A stretch of 64,000 nucleotides of DNA from Rhodoferax_B ferrireducens_A (GTDB lineage: Bacteria; Pseudomonadota; Gammaproteobacteria; Burkholderiales; Burkholderiaceae_C), in NCBI RefSeq assembly GCF_031458075.1, contig NZ_JAVDXT010000005.1:382052-446051 (forward strand). The letters run 5' to 3'. Position 1 is the first letter of the stretch; each line of letters begins with the position of its first letter. The notes below the pieces were generated by a model, which did no database searches, was not told the origin of the DNA, and was given only the letters and a program-made list of their open reading frames with translations. Below are positions 36,755-44,801 of the stretch, piece by piece. Both the position numbers and the translations under genes were made by a program.

Positions 36755-38664
36755 GCCAGCAGTTCCTCCACCCGATTACGCAGCAGCGCCGGCTGCACCT
36801 CGGCGGCAGACACCACCGTACCCACGTTCAAGCCCACCCGGTTCAGCATGCCGCGCCGAAACGGACGCACCATGGCGCCGCCCTGCTCGATACGGCTGAA
36901 ATACGAGCCCCACAGATTGGTCAGCGCCATCGGAATCACCGGCACCGGCGCGCGCTCCAGGATCTTCATGATGCCGCCCTTGAATTCCTGCAGCGTGCCG
37001 TCCTTGGTGATGCCGCCTTCGGGGAAGATGCCCAGCAGATCGCCGTCCTGCAGCACCTTGGCGGCAGCCGCAAACGCGGCGTCGTAGGCCGCCGGGTCTT
37101 CGGCGCGCGGCGCGATGGGAATCGCCTTGGCCAGGCGGAACAGCCAGCCCAGCACCGGCACCTGGAAGATGCGGTGGTCCATCAGAAACACGATGGGCCG
37201 TGGGCTGGCCGCCATCAGCAGCACCGCATCGACAAAGCTCACATGGTTGCAGGCCAGGATGGCCGGGCCGCTGATCGGGATGTGTTGCTCGCCCGTCACC
37301 TTGAAGCGGTACACGCAGTGCGACAGCAGCCAGGCCACGAAGCGCAGCAGGTATTCGGGCACCAGCAGGAAGATGTAGAAAGCCACCACCGCATTCGCCA
37401 GGCCGGTGAACAAGAAGATCTGCGGAATGCTGAAGCCGCTGCTGAGCAGCGCGCCGGCGATCACCGAGCTGCCAATCATGAACAGCGCGTTCAGGATATT
37501 GTTGGCTGCGATGATGCGGGCCCGGTGCGTGGGCTGGCTGCGCAGCTGGATCAGCGCGTACATGGGCACGCTGTACAGCCCGGCAAACAGGCTGAGCAGC
37601 GCCAGGTCGGCCATCACCCGCCAGTGCGCGGATTGCGCCACAAAAGCCCCCAGACCCATCACCGGCACCACCGGCAGGCCGCGCGAGGCAAAGTACAGGT
37701 CCACCGCAAACACGCTCATGCCGATGGCGCCCAGCGGCACCAGGCCGATCTCCACATGCCGGCGGCTCAGCACCTCGCACAGCAGCGAACCGGTGCCGAT
37801 GCCGATGGAAAACAGCACCAGCAGCAGCGTGGCCACCTGCTCGTCGCCGTGCAGCACCTCCTTGGCAAAGCTGGGGAACTGGCTGAGGAACACCGCACCA
37901 AAGAACCACATCCAGCTGATGCCCAGCAGCGAGCGGAACACCACCAGGTTGCCGTGCGCCAGCTGCAGGTTGCGCCAGGTTTCGGTGAACGGGTTCCAAT
38001 TGATCTTCAGCTGCGGATCGGTGGCCGCCAGCTCGGGAATCGCCTGCGCCAGCCAGCGGCCGATCAGCGCCAGCGCCACGCAGCCGATGGCCACCGCGGT
38101 GTGCCCGACCTCAGGAATCGTCACCAGCAGCCCGCCGACGATATTGCCCAGCAAAATGGCCACGAAGGTGCCCATCTCCACCATGCCGTTGCCGCCGGTC
38201 AACTCGGCGTCCGACAGCACCTGCGGCAGGTAGGCGAACTTGACCGGCCCGAACAAGGTGGAGTGCAGGCCCATCAGGAACACGCAGGCCAGCAGCACCG
38301 GAATCTGCACCGTCAGGTTGGTCGTGAAGAAGCCATAGGCCGCCACCAGCATGATGGCGATCTCCAGGTTCTTCACCGCGCGGATCATCCGGGTCTTGGG
38401 GAACTTGTCGGTCAGCTGCCCGCTGGTCGCCGAGAACAGCAGGAACGGCAGAATGAACAGCGCCCCGATCACCAGCCCTGCCAGCGCCGGCGGCAACCAG
38501 CTGACGCTGAGCTGGTAGGTCACCATCACCGTGAACGAGAACTTGAACAGGTTGTCGTTCGCCGCGCCGGAAAACTGGGTCCAGAAGAACGGCGCAAACC
38601 GCCGCTGCTTGAGCAGCGCGAACTGGTTGGGATGGGGCGCGGAATCGTTTGTCTGTAGTGTCAT
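36751..38664 (-). CDS. MFS lysophospholipid transporter fused to PlsC acyltransferase
   Basis: A 637-residue fusion. Residues 20-420 form a twelve-helix MFS domain like LplT (FSGAANDNLFKFSFTVMVTYQ, FGPVKFAYLPQVL). Residues 430-637 form a PlsC-type acyltransferase with catalytic NHVSFVDA (the HX4D-type box), a second block FPEGGITKDG and VIPMAL. The pair resembles LplT-Aas, which imports lysophospholipid and re-acylates it, but no acyl-ACP synthetase domain follows. The ATG at 38664 is used; the longer GTG start at 38706 lies inside a repeat copy. It is a plausible partner of the lipid genes at 46-51 kb. Confidence 0.88.
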   Translation of the reverse strand: MTLQTNDSAPHPNQFALLKQRRFAPFFWTQFSGAANDNLFKFSFTVMVTYQLSVSWLPPALAGLVIGALFILPFLLFSATSGQLTDKFPKTRMIRAVKNLEIAIMLVAAYGFFTTNLTVQIPVLLACVFLMGLHSTLFGPVKFAYLPQVLSDAELTGGNGMVEMGTFVAILLGNIVGGLLVTIPEVGHTAVAIGCVALALIGRWLAQAIPELAATDPQLKINWNPFTETWRNLQLAHGNLVVFRSLLGISWMWFFGAVFLSQFPSFAKEVLHGDEQVATLLLVLFSIGIGTGSLLCEVLSRRHVEIGLVPLGAIGMSVFAVDLYFASRGLPVVPVMGLGAFVAQSAHWRVMADLALLSLFAGLYSVPMYALIQLRSQPTHRARIIAANNILNALFMIGSSVIAGALLSSGFSIPQIFLFTGLANAVVAFYIFLLVPEYLLRFVAWLLSHCVYRFKVTGEQHIPISGPAILACNHVSFVDAVLLMAASPRPIVFLMDHRIFQVPVLGWLFRLAKAIPIAPRAEDPAAYDAAFAAAAKVLQDGDLLGIFPEGGITKDGTLQEFKGGIMKILERAPVPVIPMALTNLWGSYFSRIEQGGAMVRPFRRGMLNRVGLNVGTVVSAAEVQPALLRNRVEELLA

Positions 38665-38666
38665 TT

Positions 38667-38716
38667 TTAATGCCAAATAGGGCTGTAGCGCACATTCTAT
38701 GTGCACGTACAGCTAT
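38667..38716 (-). repeat. 50-bp Rhodoferax-type repeat, copy 7
   Basis: Minus-orientation copy starting ATAGCTGTACGTGCAC and ending TTGGCATTAA, three bases before the MFS-acyltransferase ATG at 38664. It is preceded by the common AT-rich flank (GCTATATTTTAA). It forms most of the gene leader. Confidence 0.65.
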
Positions 38717-38742
38717 TTAAAATATAGCAAACATAGTGGTGT

Positions 38743-40170
38743 TCAAACGCCGTACCGGTCCCACAAGGCATTGCTGAACCGGGTCGCCCCCAGGCTTTGG
38801 CGCAAGGCCCGCAGCCTGGTGGCCTGGGGATAAGCCGCATCGAACTGCTGCTGCGTGGCATGCAACTGGTAGGGCAGATAGTACGTGCCCCCATGCGCCA
38901 GGGCCAGGCCCACCATCGATCGGGTCCATTCGGCCACGGCAGGCTGGGCGGCCCCGGCGACCCGCTGCTTGTAATAGACCACGAAGGAAAACACGTCCTC
39001 CTGTGCCCAGGCCATCAAGGTCTGGCGGTCGGCGGGCGCATGGCGGATCGACACGTTCAAGGTGCCGGTGGACGACTGCTGCAGCAGCGCCGCCATCTGG
39101 CGCGCGAACGCCAGGAAATGGCGCTCGGGAATAAAGTACTCCTGCAGCACATAGGTGGCGATGGAGCGCGTAGCGGGCTCCAGCTCGGCCACGTCGTGGC
39201 TGGCCTCGTAGTTGCGCCAGACCACGGCGGGTCGGTCCTGCAAAGGGTCGACCAGCTGGCGGCGCAACACGTCCCCGCCCGGCAGTTCGGTCATGGCCCA
39301 GATGGCGGCTTTTTCCTTCAGGTAGCGCCCCTGGGTGCTGCGCAGCCGGGCCGGCTGCGTCAGCGGCTTGTCGCTGCGCCGCCAGGTCACGCAATGCGGC
39401 TGCCCGAAGTCCGGCGCCTGCAGATCCGCGTTGTGCAGCAGCGCGCCGGGATCGCTGGCCACCTGTTGCTTGAACCAGGCGGGATAGTCCGCCAGCGCCA
39501 CCCGTTCGGTATGGCGCTGTATGGCAAAGTTGTCGTCCAGCGCCAACTCCACCTCGGTCACCACGCCCACGCCGCCGTAGCCGCCAATCGCCGCAAAAAA
39601 CAGCTCGGCATGCTGCTCGGGCGAGACCTCCAGCACCGTGCCATCTGCCAACACCAATTGCAGCGCCCGCACGCTGGAGACGATAGGCCCGTGCCCCACG
39701 TAGCGCCCATGGCAGTTCACCGATACCGAGCCGCCAACCGTGAAGTTGGCGTAGCTCTGCATGGTGCGCACCGCCAGGCCGTGCGGGTCGATCAGCGTCT
39801 GCAAGTCCCGCCAGCGCATGCCCGCCTGCACCCTCGCCACCTTGCCCACCGGGTCGAGCGCAACCAGCTGCTGCATGCTGCGCATATCCAGCTGCAGCCC
39901 ACCCGCCAGCGCGGTCTGCCCGCCCATGCTGAAGCGCCCGCCGCCCACGCTGACCCGGCCCGGCCAGCGCCGCAGGGCTTGGCGGATGTCGTCGGCATTG
40001 CGCACCGCCACAATCTGCGCCGTTGGCACCGAATACAGGTGGGTCACATTGCACACGCTCAAGGGGTCGGCTGGGCAAGTGGCCGCCGCATCGGTCGCCG
40101 CCAGCGCCGCCCCAGCGGCCACGCTGCCCAAGAACGCGCGGCGGGTGAGCTCAGTGGTGGATGGGGGCAT
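38743..40170 (-). CDS. Tat-exported FAD-linked oxidase
   Basis: A 475-residue protein. A twin-arginine signal (TRRAFLGSVAAGAALAA) gives export of a folded flavoprotein. The FAD-binding PCMH domain (about 60-235) has VSVGGGRFSMGGQT, VGGSVSVNCHGRYVGHG and GGYGGVGVVTEVEL. The C-terminal half resembles the substrate domain of sugar-lactone or alditol oxidases (ALO type), but no donor can be named. GRYVGHG supplies a His in the position of covalent attachment in some members; uncertain. ATG 40170 is chosen because the signal starts seven residues later. Confidence 0.82.
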   Translation of the reverse strand: MPPSTTELTRRAFLGSVAAGAALAATDAAATCPADPLSVCNVTHLYSVPTAQIVAVRNADDIRQALRRWPGRVSVGGGRFSMGGQTALAGGLQLDMRSMQQLVALDPVGKVARVQAGMRWRDLQTLIDPHGLAVRTMQSYANFTVGGSVSVNCHGRYVGHGPIVSSVRALQLVLADGTVLEVSPEQHAELFFAAIGGYGGVGVVTEVELALDDNFAIQRHTERVALADYPAWFKQQVASDPGALLHNADLQAPDFGQPHCVTWRRSDKPLTQPARLRSTQGRYLKEKAAIWAMTELPGGDVLRRQLVDPLQDRPAVVWRNYEASHDVAELEPATRSIATYVLQEYFIPERHFLAFARQMAALLQQSSTGTLNVSIRHAPADRQTLMAWAQEDVFSFVVYYKQRVAGAAQPAVAEWTRSMVGLALAHGGTYYLPYQLHATQQQFDAAYPQATRLRALRQSLGATRFSNALWDRYGV

Positions 40171-40367
40171 GGTGGCTTCCTTGTGGCATGTGGGCTGCAT
40201 TGTGCCCAGCCCCTGTGCATTGCAGAGCAGGCCGCCGCCGGCGGTTGCCCAGATCCCGTAAAAAGAACGTCACAGCCAACTCCTTGAAAATTGAGTGGCG
40301 CGAGTGTCGAGACTGCGCGCACAAACCCGCCACAAAATCCCGACCTGCATACGCTTGCAGTACAAAA

Positions 40368-40386
40368 GGTATCAATAATCGATACC
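40368..40386. promoter_or_regulatory. Palindrome GGTATC-N7-GATACC, candidate autoregulatory operator
   Basis: Perfect 6-bp arms at 40368-40373 and 40381-40386, ending one base before the regulator ATG at 40388. A bound protein here would block ribosome or polymerase access, as expected for autorepression. The same arrangement occurs at 32201-32219. Confidence 0.55.
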
Positions 40387-40387
40387 C

Positions 40388-41119
40388 ATGAGCACCACCG
40401 CCGACCTCGTCACCGCCCTGAAGAAGGAACTCAAAGCCGCCCAGCTGACCTACGCCGACCTGGCGGCCAAGCTGGGGGTGGCGGAGTCCAGCGTCAAGCG
40501 CATGCTGTCCAAAGGGGACATGCCCTTGTCGCGGGTGGACGCGATCTGCCGCGCGCTGAAGCTGGACTTTGCCGAGCTGGCGCGCCGGGTGGCCGACGCC
40601 CAGCCACTGCTGGCCGAGCTGACGCAGGAACAGGAGCGCGCGGTGGTAGCCGACAAAAAGCTGCTGCTGGTAGCGATCTGCGTGCTCAGCCAGTGGACGC
40701 TGGAGCAGATCGTCACTTGCTACCGGCTCAGCGAGGCCGAGTGCATTGCCTGCCTGGCGCAGCTGGACCGCATCGGCATCATCGAGCTGCGCCCCCTGAA
40801 CCGCTACCGGTTGCGGCTGGCCAAAGCCTTCCGCTGGCGGCCGCACGGGCCGGTGATGCAGTTCTTCCGCGAGGACGTGGTGCTGGACTACTACAGCGGA
40901 GGTTTTGACGGCCCGGGCGAGGGCCTGCTGCTGGTGCATGGCTCGGTGAGCCGCAGCCTGGCGCCGGTGTTCCTGGAGCGGCTGCAGCGGGTAGCGCAGG
41001 ACTTTGCCCAGCAGCACCTGGCCGACCAAAAGCTGCCCGAGGATGCGCGCGAAGCCTACACCCTGGTGCTGGGCATGCGGCGCTGGGAGTTTGCGGCGTT
41101 TATGGCCTTGCGTCGGTAA
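40388..41119 (+). CDS. XRE-type transcriptional regulator
   Basis: A 243-residue protein. Residues 6-65 are a lambda-repressor-like helix-turn-helix (LTYADLAAKLGVAESSVKRMLSKGDMPLSRVDAICRALKL). The rest (about 70-243) holds a winged-helix-like stretch (LSQWTLEQIVTCYRLSEAECIACLAQLDRIGIIELRPLNRYRLRLAKAFRW) and a C-terminal domain I do not recognise. The palindrome GGTATC-N7-GATACC directly before the start suggests autoregulation. Its last 20 bases overlap the convergent FIST gene. Confidence 0.82.
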   Translation: MSTTADLVTALKKELKAAQLTYADLAAKLGVAESSVKRMLSKGDMPLSRVDAICRALKLDFAELARRVADAQPLLAELTQEQERAVVADKKLLLVAICVLSQWTLEQIVTCYRLSEAECIACLAQLDRIGIIELRPLNRYRLRLAKAFRWRPHGPVMQFFREDVVLDYYSGGFDGPGEGLLLVHGSVSRSLAPVFLERLQRVAQDFAQQHLADQKLPEDAREAYTLVLGMRRWEFAAFMALRR

Positions 41120-42362
41120 ACACCGTCAGCACGCCGGTGTAGCCGTACAGGTTTTGCCGGGCGATCTCGCCAGCTGCGAAGAAGCCGACCAGGGGGACGT
41201 CGCCCAGGGCCCGGCGCACGATTTGCAGCTCGGCGCTGGGGCCACCAAAGTGGTTGCCGCCGCGGCCGGTGCAACTCACGTAGACAGCGCCGGCAATGCG
41301 CCGCGCCGGGTGGGGGGCGGATTCGGCCTCGGGCGCAGCCAGCGCGGTGGCCAGCTCGACCGACAGCTCTTCGGGCTCGAGTTCTTCGCGGATCTCGGCG
41401 CAGATGCGCACCAGATCAGCCCTGGCCGCCGCCACATTGCGCTGGCAGAAGGCCAGCCGGGTGCCGACCTCCACGTTGTCGCCAATCGCCACGCCTTTGC
41501 GCGTGGGGTCCAGGCCGATGATGTGACGCACCACCACATCGCTGCCGAAATGCGCGGTGCGCACCACGGCATCGCCAACGGCGGCGCGGGTCAGGCCGAC
41601 CAGGGTGGCGCGGACCCGGCCCAGGGCTTCCTGCGGCTGCTCCAGGTTCACGCCCAGGTCGCGCAGCAGCACGTCGAGCGCGGGCTCGCCGTCCAGTTCC
41701 AGCACCAGGTTGGCGTCGGACGCGGTGACCACCCGGGTAGCGGTGATCGGCTGGCAGCCCTGGGTGACGCGCGACACCAGGGGCACGCCGCCACCAAAGG
41801 CCACGCCGCTCAGGCCGCCGCTGAACACGCCGCGCGCCGCGCCATGGCCTTTGATGTTGCCGTTGCCACCGACCGCAAACTGCACCGAGCGCGAGCGGCT
41901 CGACGCCAGGCCGCCGAACAGGTAGCCGGTATCGGTGCGCTGGGCCATTTCGGCCACCAGCTCGGTCAAATCGGGGGTGTTGGCATCGGCATGGACCAGG
42001 GCGGTATGCGCCTCGAAACCCAGGCCCAGCGGGGCCACGCCCGAAAACACCCGGTACTGGTCGGCCGGCAGGTCGCACAGCATGACGCTGAGCGCAGGCT
42101 CATCCACATACTCGACATTGTTGGCGGCGATGCCTATGCCCACGGTGCCCGACCAGTCGGTCACCTCGGGCAGCTCGCCGCTGAGGTGGTCCAGGATGTC
42201 CTGGGCGTCGGCCGCATAGTGGTCGGTGATGTAAAGCAGGCCCAGGGCGGGCGCGCTGGCGTAGTCGGGCAAGGCCATGTGGGCGCGCAGTTGCGCCAGG
42301 ACCAGACCGGCGGCCATGCGCCATTGCGGGTGGGTGGCATGGCCGTGGGGAAAGAGTTTCAT
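41100..42362 (-). CDS. FIST-domain sensory protein
   Basis: A 420-residue soluble protein with FIST N domain (about 35-225; GLLYITDHYAADAQDILDHL, TDTGYLFGGLASSR) and FIST C domain (about 240-400; VSCTGRGGNHFGGPSAELQIVRRALGDVPLVGFFAAGEIA). FIST domains bind small ligands, probably amino acids, and often accompany signalling genes. No output domain is fused here, so it may act by protein contact. It converges on the XRE-type regulator. Confidence 0.87.
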   Translation of the reverse strand: MKLFPHGHATHPQWRMAAGLVLAQLRAHMALPDYASAPALGLLYITDHYAADAQDILDHLSGELPEVTDWSGTVGIGIAANNVEYVDEPALSVMLCDLPADQYRVFSGVAPLGLGFEAHTALVHADANTPDLTELVAEMAQRTDTGYLFGGLASSRSRSVQFAVGGNGNIKGHGAARGVFSGGLSGVAFGGGVPLVSRVTQGCQPITATRVVTASDANLVLELDGEPALDVLLRDLGVNLEQPQEALGRVRATLVGLTRAAVGDAVVRTAHFGSDVVVRHIIGLDPTRKGVAIGDNVEVGTRLAFCQRNVAAARADLVRICAEIREELEPEELSVELATALAAPEAESAPHPARRIAGAVYVSCTGRGGNHFGGPSAELQIVRRALGDVPLVGFFAAGEIARQNLYGYTGVLTVFTDARP

Positions 42363-42395
42363 AGCCAGCTCGGAATGCAGTTCGGATTCAGGATA

Positions 42396-43094
42396 TCAGT
42401 TCAGCGGCTTTTTCACCGCGGCCTTTTTCGCCGGCGCTTTCTTGGTTGGGGTCTTTTTGGCAGCGGCTTTGGCGGCGGCAGGCTTGGCCGGCGGCACCTG
42501 GGCGGCCTTGGCCATGGCGCCTACGCTTTTCAGGGCTTCGGCCGCGAAATTGGTCGCCAGGTTCTTGCTCTTCTCGATGGCCGCCTGGGTGCTGGCGTCC
42601 TTCAGGGCCACGCCGGCGATCTGCTGGAACTGCTCGGTCAGCGAGCCCCACCACTTCAGCGGGTCGACCACACCGGACGCGGCGGGCGCCTCGGCAGCGG
42701 CTTCGGCGGGCGCCGGTGCAGGTTCGGGCGCAGCAGGCTTTTCGGCCGGTTTCTCTACCGGTTTTTCGGCCGCCACATCCGGCTTGAGCTTGAAGGCACT
42801 GGCCAGGTCGGTCATGCTGAAATTCATGCCCTTGAGCGTGGCCAGTGTCATTTTCTGCACCTCCAGCGCCTGGATGGTGGCCTTCAGCGCGACCGCGTTC
42901 TGGTCGAGCCAGAACTGCACGGCCTTCAACTCGGTGATGCGCTTGTCCAGCTCTTCGACATTGATGGTGGGAGCAACCCAGCCGCCCATGGCGGGCATGG
43001 CCGGGGCCGCGTTCGCCGCGCCTTTGCCCAGGTTCTGCAAGAAGTCGAAGCCGGGCACGAATTTGCTGAAATCAAAGGCGGGTGTATCGCTCAT
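42396..43094 (-). CDS. phaM: PhaM-like polyhydroxyalkanoate granule regulator
   Basis: A 232-residue protein. The N-terminal part (FDFSKFVPGFDFLQNLG and PTINVEELDKRITELKAVQFWLDQNAVALKATIQALEVQKMTLATLKGMN) matches PhaM, which activates PHA synthase and tethers granules to the nucleoid. The C-terminal 40 residues are a histone-like Ala/Lys/Pro tail (PAKPAAAKAAAKKTPTKKAPAKK) that would bind DNA. A central Pro/Ala/Glu-rich linker joins them. AGGAG six bases before ATG 43094 fixes the start; the GTG at 43118 is rejected. Confidence 0.85.
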   Translation of the reverse strand: MSDTPAFDFSKFVPGFDFLQNLGKGAANAAPAMPAMGGWVAPTINVEELDKRITELKAVQFWLDQNAVALKATIQALEVQKMTLATLKGMNFSMTDLASAFKLKPDVAAEKPVEKPAEKPAAPEPAPAPAEAAAEAPAASGVVDPLKWWGSLTEQFQQIAGVALKDASTQAAIEKSKNLATNFAAEALKSVGAMAKAAQVPPAKPAAAKAAAKKTPTKKAPAKKAAVKKPLN

Positions 43095-43200
43095 GGTGTC
43101 TCCTGGGGTGGTGTCCACGCAGCTTACCCCAATGGCCTGCGGGATCGCAACGCTAACCCCATGGCAAGTGCGACGGACCGTACGCCAAGAACCCGTGGAA

Positions 43201-43241
43201 CCGGCTTTGCCGGGCCACTGGGTTCGCCCCCTGCAAGGGGG
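43201..43241. repeat. Two adjacent GC hairpins in the PhaM/PCuAC gap
   Basis: CCGGCTTTGCCGG (43201-43213) and CCCCCTGCAAGGGGG (43227-43241), with GGGTTCG between. This combination is a familiar intergenic repeat type in Comamonadaceae. It lies upstream of phaM and downstream of the copper chaperone gene and may act as a terminator or RNA-stability element. The rest of 43095-43285 shows no gene. Confidence 0.45.
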
Positions 43242-43285
43242 TTGGCGAAAACATGCAGTGTGCAGCCTGGGGGTGAGCCAAACCT

Positions 43286-43744
43286 TCAGTGCTTGTGCTC
43301 GGCCGTGCCGGCTGGCGCAGTGGTGGCGATCGGCAACTTGAGCTCCTGCTTGCTCTGCACACCCTTGGCGTCCTGGAACACCAGGGTCAGCGGGATGGTG
43401 CTGTCCTTGGGCAGTGCGGCCTTCAGGTCCATCAGCATGATGTGGTAGCCGCCGGGGGTCAGGGCCACGGCTTTGCCGGCCGGCAGATCCAGGCCGCCGG
43501 GCAGCGCGCGCATCTTCATCACATCACCCTCCATCTTCATCTCGTGCACCTCGGCCACGCCGGCCACCGGGGTGGAGACGGAGACCAGCCGGGCCGCCTC
43601 CTTGGCGGTCAGTGTCATGAAGGCGCCGCTGCCCTTCTGGCCTGGCACGGTGGTGCGGGCCCAGGCGTTGCTGACTTCCACGTTCTGGGCAAACAATGGG
43701 CCGCTGGCGCAGACCAACATTGCGGCAATAGCTGCGAATTTCAT
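43286..43744 (-). CDS. PCu(A)C-type periplasmic copper chaperone
   Basis: A 152-residue protein with signal peptide MKFAAIAAMLVCASGPLFA. The copper motif is visible as VHEMKMEGDVMKMR followed by GGYHIMLM, the H-M-x10-M-x21-H-x-M pattern of the family; the Met and His ligands bind Cu(I) for delivery to cytochrome oxidase CuA. The final AEHKH may add a site. ATG 43744 is chosen because AAAGGA lies nine bases before it; ATG 43753 would have the site with no spacing. The signal region contains a repeat copy (43686-43735). Confidence 0.87.
   Translation of the reverse strand: MKFAAIAAMLVCASGPLFAQNVEVSNAWARTTVPGQKGSGAFMTLTAKEAARLVSVSTPVAGVAEVHEMKMEGDVMKMRALPGGLDLPAGKAVALTPGGYHIMLMDLKAALPKDSTIPLTLVFQDAKGVQSKQELKLPIATTAPAGTAEHKH
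43686..43735 (-). repeat. 50-bp Rhodoferax-type repeat encoding a signal peptide, copy 8
   Basis: Diverged minus-orientation copy. It shares the 13-base block CTGCGCCAGCGGC with the copy at 27901 at exactly the same offset, and is preceded by the flank GCTATGAAATTC, which contains the ATG. It encodes AAIAAMLVCASGPLFA of the PCu(A)C signal. Confidence 0.5.
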
Positions 43745-43757
43745 AGCATTCATTCCT

Positions 43758-44306
43758 TTAATGGGCATGGCCGACGTGTTCGGACGGGATGATTTCCAGC
43801 AGCGCCGCCGGGTTCTTCAAGCCCTTGCTGGAGGTTCCGCTGGCAGGCACTTCAGACCAGTCGACGCTGCCTTTCTCGCAGACCTGCAGCACCTTGAACC
43901 ACATGGCGCCGGCCGTGGCAGGCAGGGCGCCGCGCAGCACGAATTCGTCGTAGTAGGCGTCCTGCAGCCAGCTGTCTTTGGAGGCGGCGGTCCAGGTGAT
44001 TTCGGTCACGCCTTCGGTGATCTGCGTGCCGTGGTCGTCATAGGGCTTGTCGAGCTTGCCGCTCTTGATGGCCAGCAGCCAGCCGGCCTTGGGCATGGGC
44101 TTGGCGCCCTGGAAGCCGGCCGGGATGGTGACGCGCAAGGCGGTCACGGGCGAGCCCTCACAGCCGTGGCCGACGCGCAGGGTGGCGCGGTAGTAGGTGC
44201 CGGCCAGCGCCGCCTGGTCGGCGAGGGTGACATGGGCCAAAGCGCTGCTGGCGCAGATAACAGCTGCGCAGGCAGCTACGGATTTAATAGCAATTGAAAT
44301 AGACAT
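43758..44306 (-). CDS. YcnI/DUF1775 copper-binding exported protein
   Basis: A 182-residue protein with signal peptide ending ASSALA, so the mature protein begins HVTL; this N-terminal His is the copper ligand of YcnI proteins. The middle (YRATLRVGHGCEGSPVTALRVTIPAGF and TEITWTAAS) is typical of the family, while the C-terminal end is short and ends HVGHAH, a second possible metal site. It is translated just before the PCu(A)C gene and after DUF2946, giving a copper-handling set. Most of the signal is encoded by a repeat copy (44230-44279). Confidence 0.85.
   Translation of the reverse strand: MSISIAIKSVAACAAVICASSALAHVTLADQAALAGTYYRATLRVGHGCEGSPVTALRVTIPAGFQGAKPMPKAGWLLAIKSGKLDKPYDDHGTQITEGVTEITWTAASKDSWLQDAYYDEFVLRGALPATAGAMWFKVLQVCEKGSVDWSEVPASGTSSKGLKNPAALLEIIPSEHVGHAH
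44230..44279 (-). repeat. 50-bp Rhodoferax-type repeat encoding a signal peptide, copy 9
   Basis: Minus-orientation copy beginning GTAGCTGCCTGCGCAGC and containing CTGCGCCAGCAGC, collinear with the copy at 27901. With its flank GCTATTAAATCC it encodes residues 6-26 of the YcnI-like protein (AIKSVAACAAVICASSALAH). Confidence 0.65.
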
Positions 44307-44339
44307 GGCAATATTGGGTCGCGTGACCCAAGCTCAAAA

Positions 44340-44389
44340 CAAACAAGAAATCAGCCGCTAGCGCAGGTGGTACCTGCACGAGTAGCTAC
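44340..44389 (-). repeat. 50-bp Rhodoferax-type repeat, copy 10
   Basis: Minus-orientation copy between DUF2946 and the YcnI-like gene. It starts GTAGCTACTCGTGCAGG, contains ACCTGCGCTAGCGGC and follows the flank ACTATCAAATAT. It could attenuate transcription within the copper operon. Confidence 0.65.
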
Positions 44390-44401
44390 ATATTTGATAG
44401 T

Positions 44402-44770
44402 TCAGAGCAGGGTCGGCGGCCCGCGCGCCGGCAGCGGCGCGGCGGTCAGCCAGGCGATGTGGGCAGCCGGAATGCTGCGCAGCACATAGGCCAGGGGTTG
44501 GGCCGGTTCGACCTGCACCCGGGCTGTTGGCGGCGGTGCGCCAGGGGTCAGGCACAGCGGGCAGTCTCCCATCTGGCTCACCACCTGGGTGCTGCCATCG
44601 GCCGACTTGACCAGCAGCTTGACGGCACCGGCGCTGGAGCAGACCAGCTCCATGGCCAGCGGATGCGTCAGCGGCGCGGCAATCGCCACGCCCAGCGACA
44701 GCGCAAAACACAGCAGCACCCAGCGCGCCAGATGGCGGGCGAAGGCGTGGGGGTTGCGCAGCGTGGGCAT
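44402..44770 (-). CDS. DUF2946 family protein
   Basis: A 122-residue protein with an N-terminal membrane segment (ARWVLLCFALSLGVAIAAPL), then MELVCSSAGAVKLLV and MGDCPLCLTPGAPPP. Cys residues in VCSSAG and CPLC are the conserved feature of DUF2946, which is found beside copper and TonB genes. Function is not defined; a metal-binding role is plausible. It is followed by the YcnI-like and PCu(A)C genes, with a repeat copy in the gap. ATG 44770 is used. Confidence 0.75.
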   Translation of the reverse strand: MPTLRNPHAFARHLARWVLLCFALSLGVAIAAPLTHPLAMELVCSSAGAVKLLVKSADGSTQVVSQMGDCPLCLTPGAPPPTARVQVEPAQPLAYVLRSIPAAHIAWLTAAPLPARGPPTLL

Positions 44771-44801
44771 GGCGGCGATTATGCCGCGCCTGCGCGCAAC
44801 C

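Noticed and set aside
43201..43241. tRNA or small RNA in the PhaM/PCu(A)C gap
   Set aside because: Only short hairpins typical of intergenic repeats; no cloverleaf.
41004..43448. 814-codon plus-strand frame over FIST and PhaM genes
   Set aside because: It crosses two minus-strand genes, contains the hairpin repeat and has no recognisable domain.
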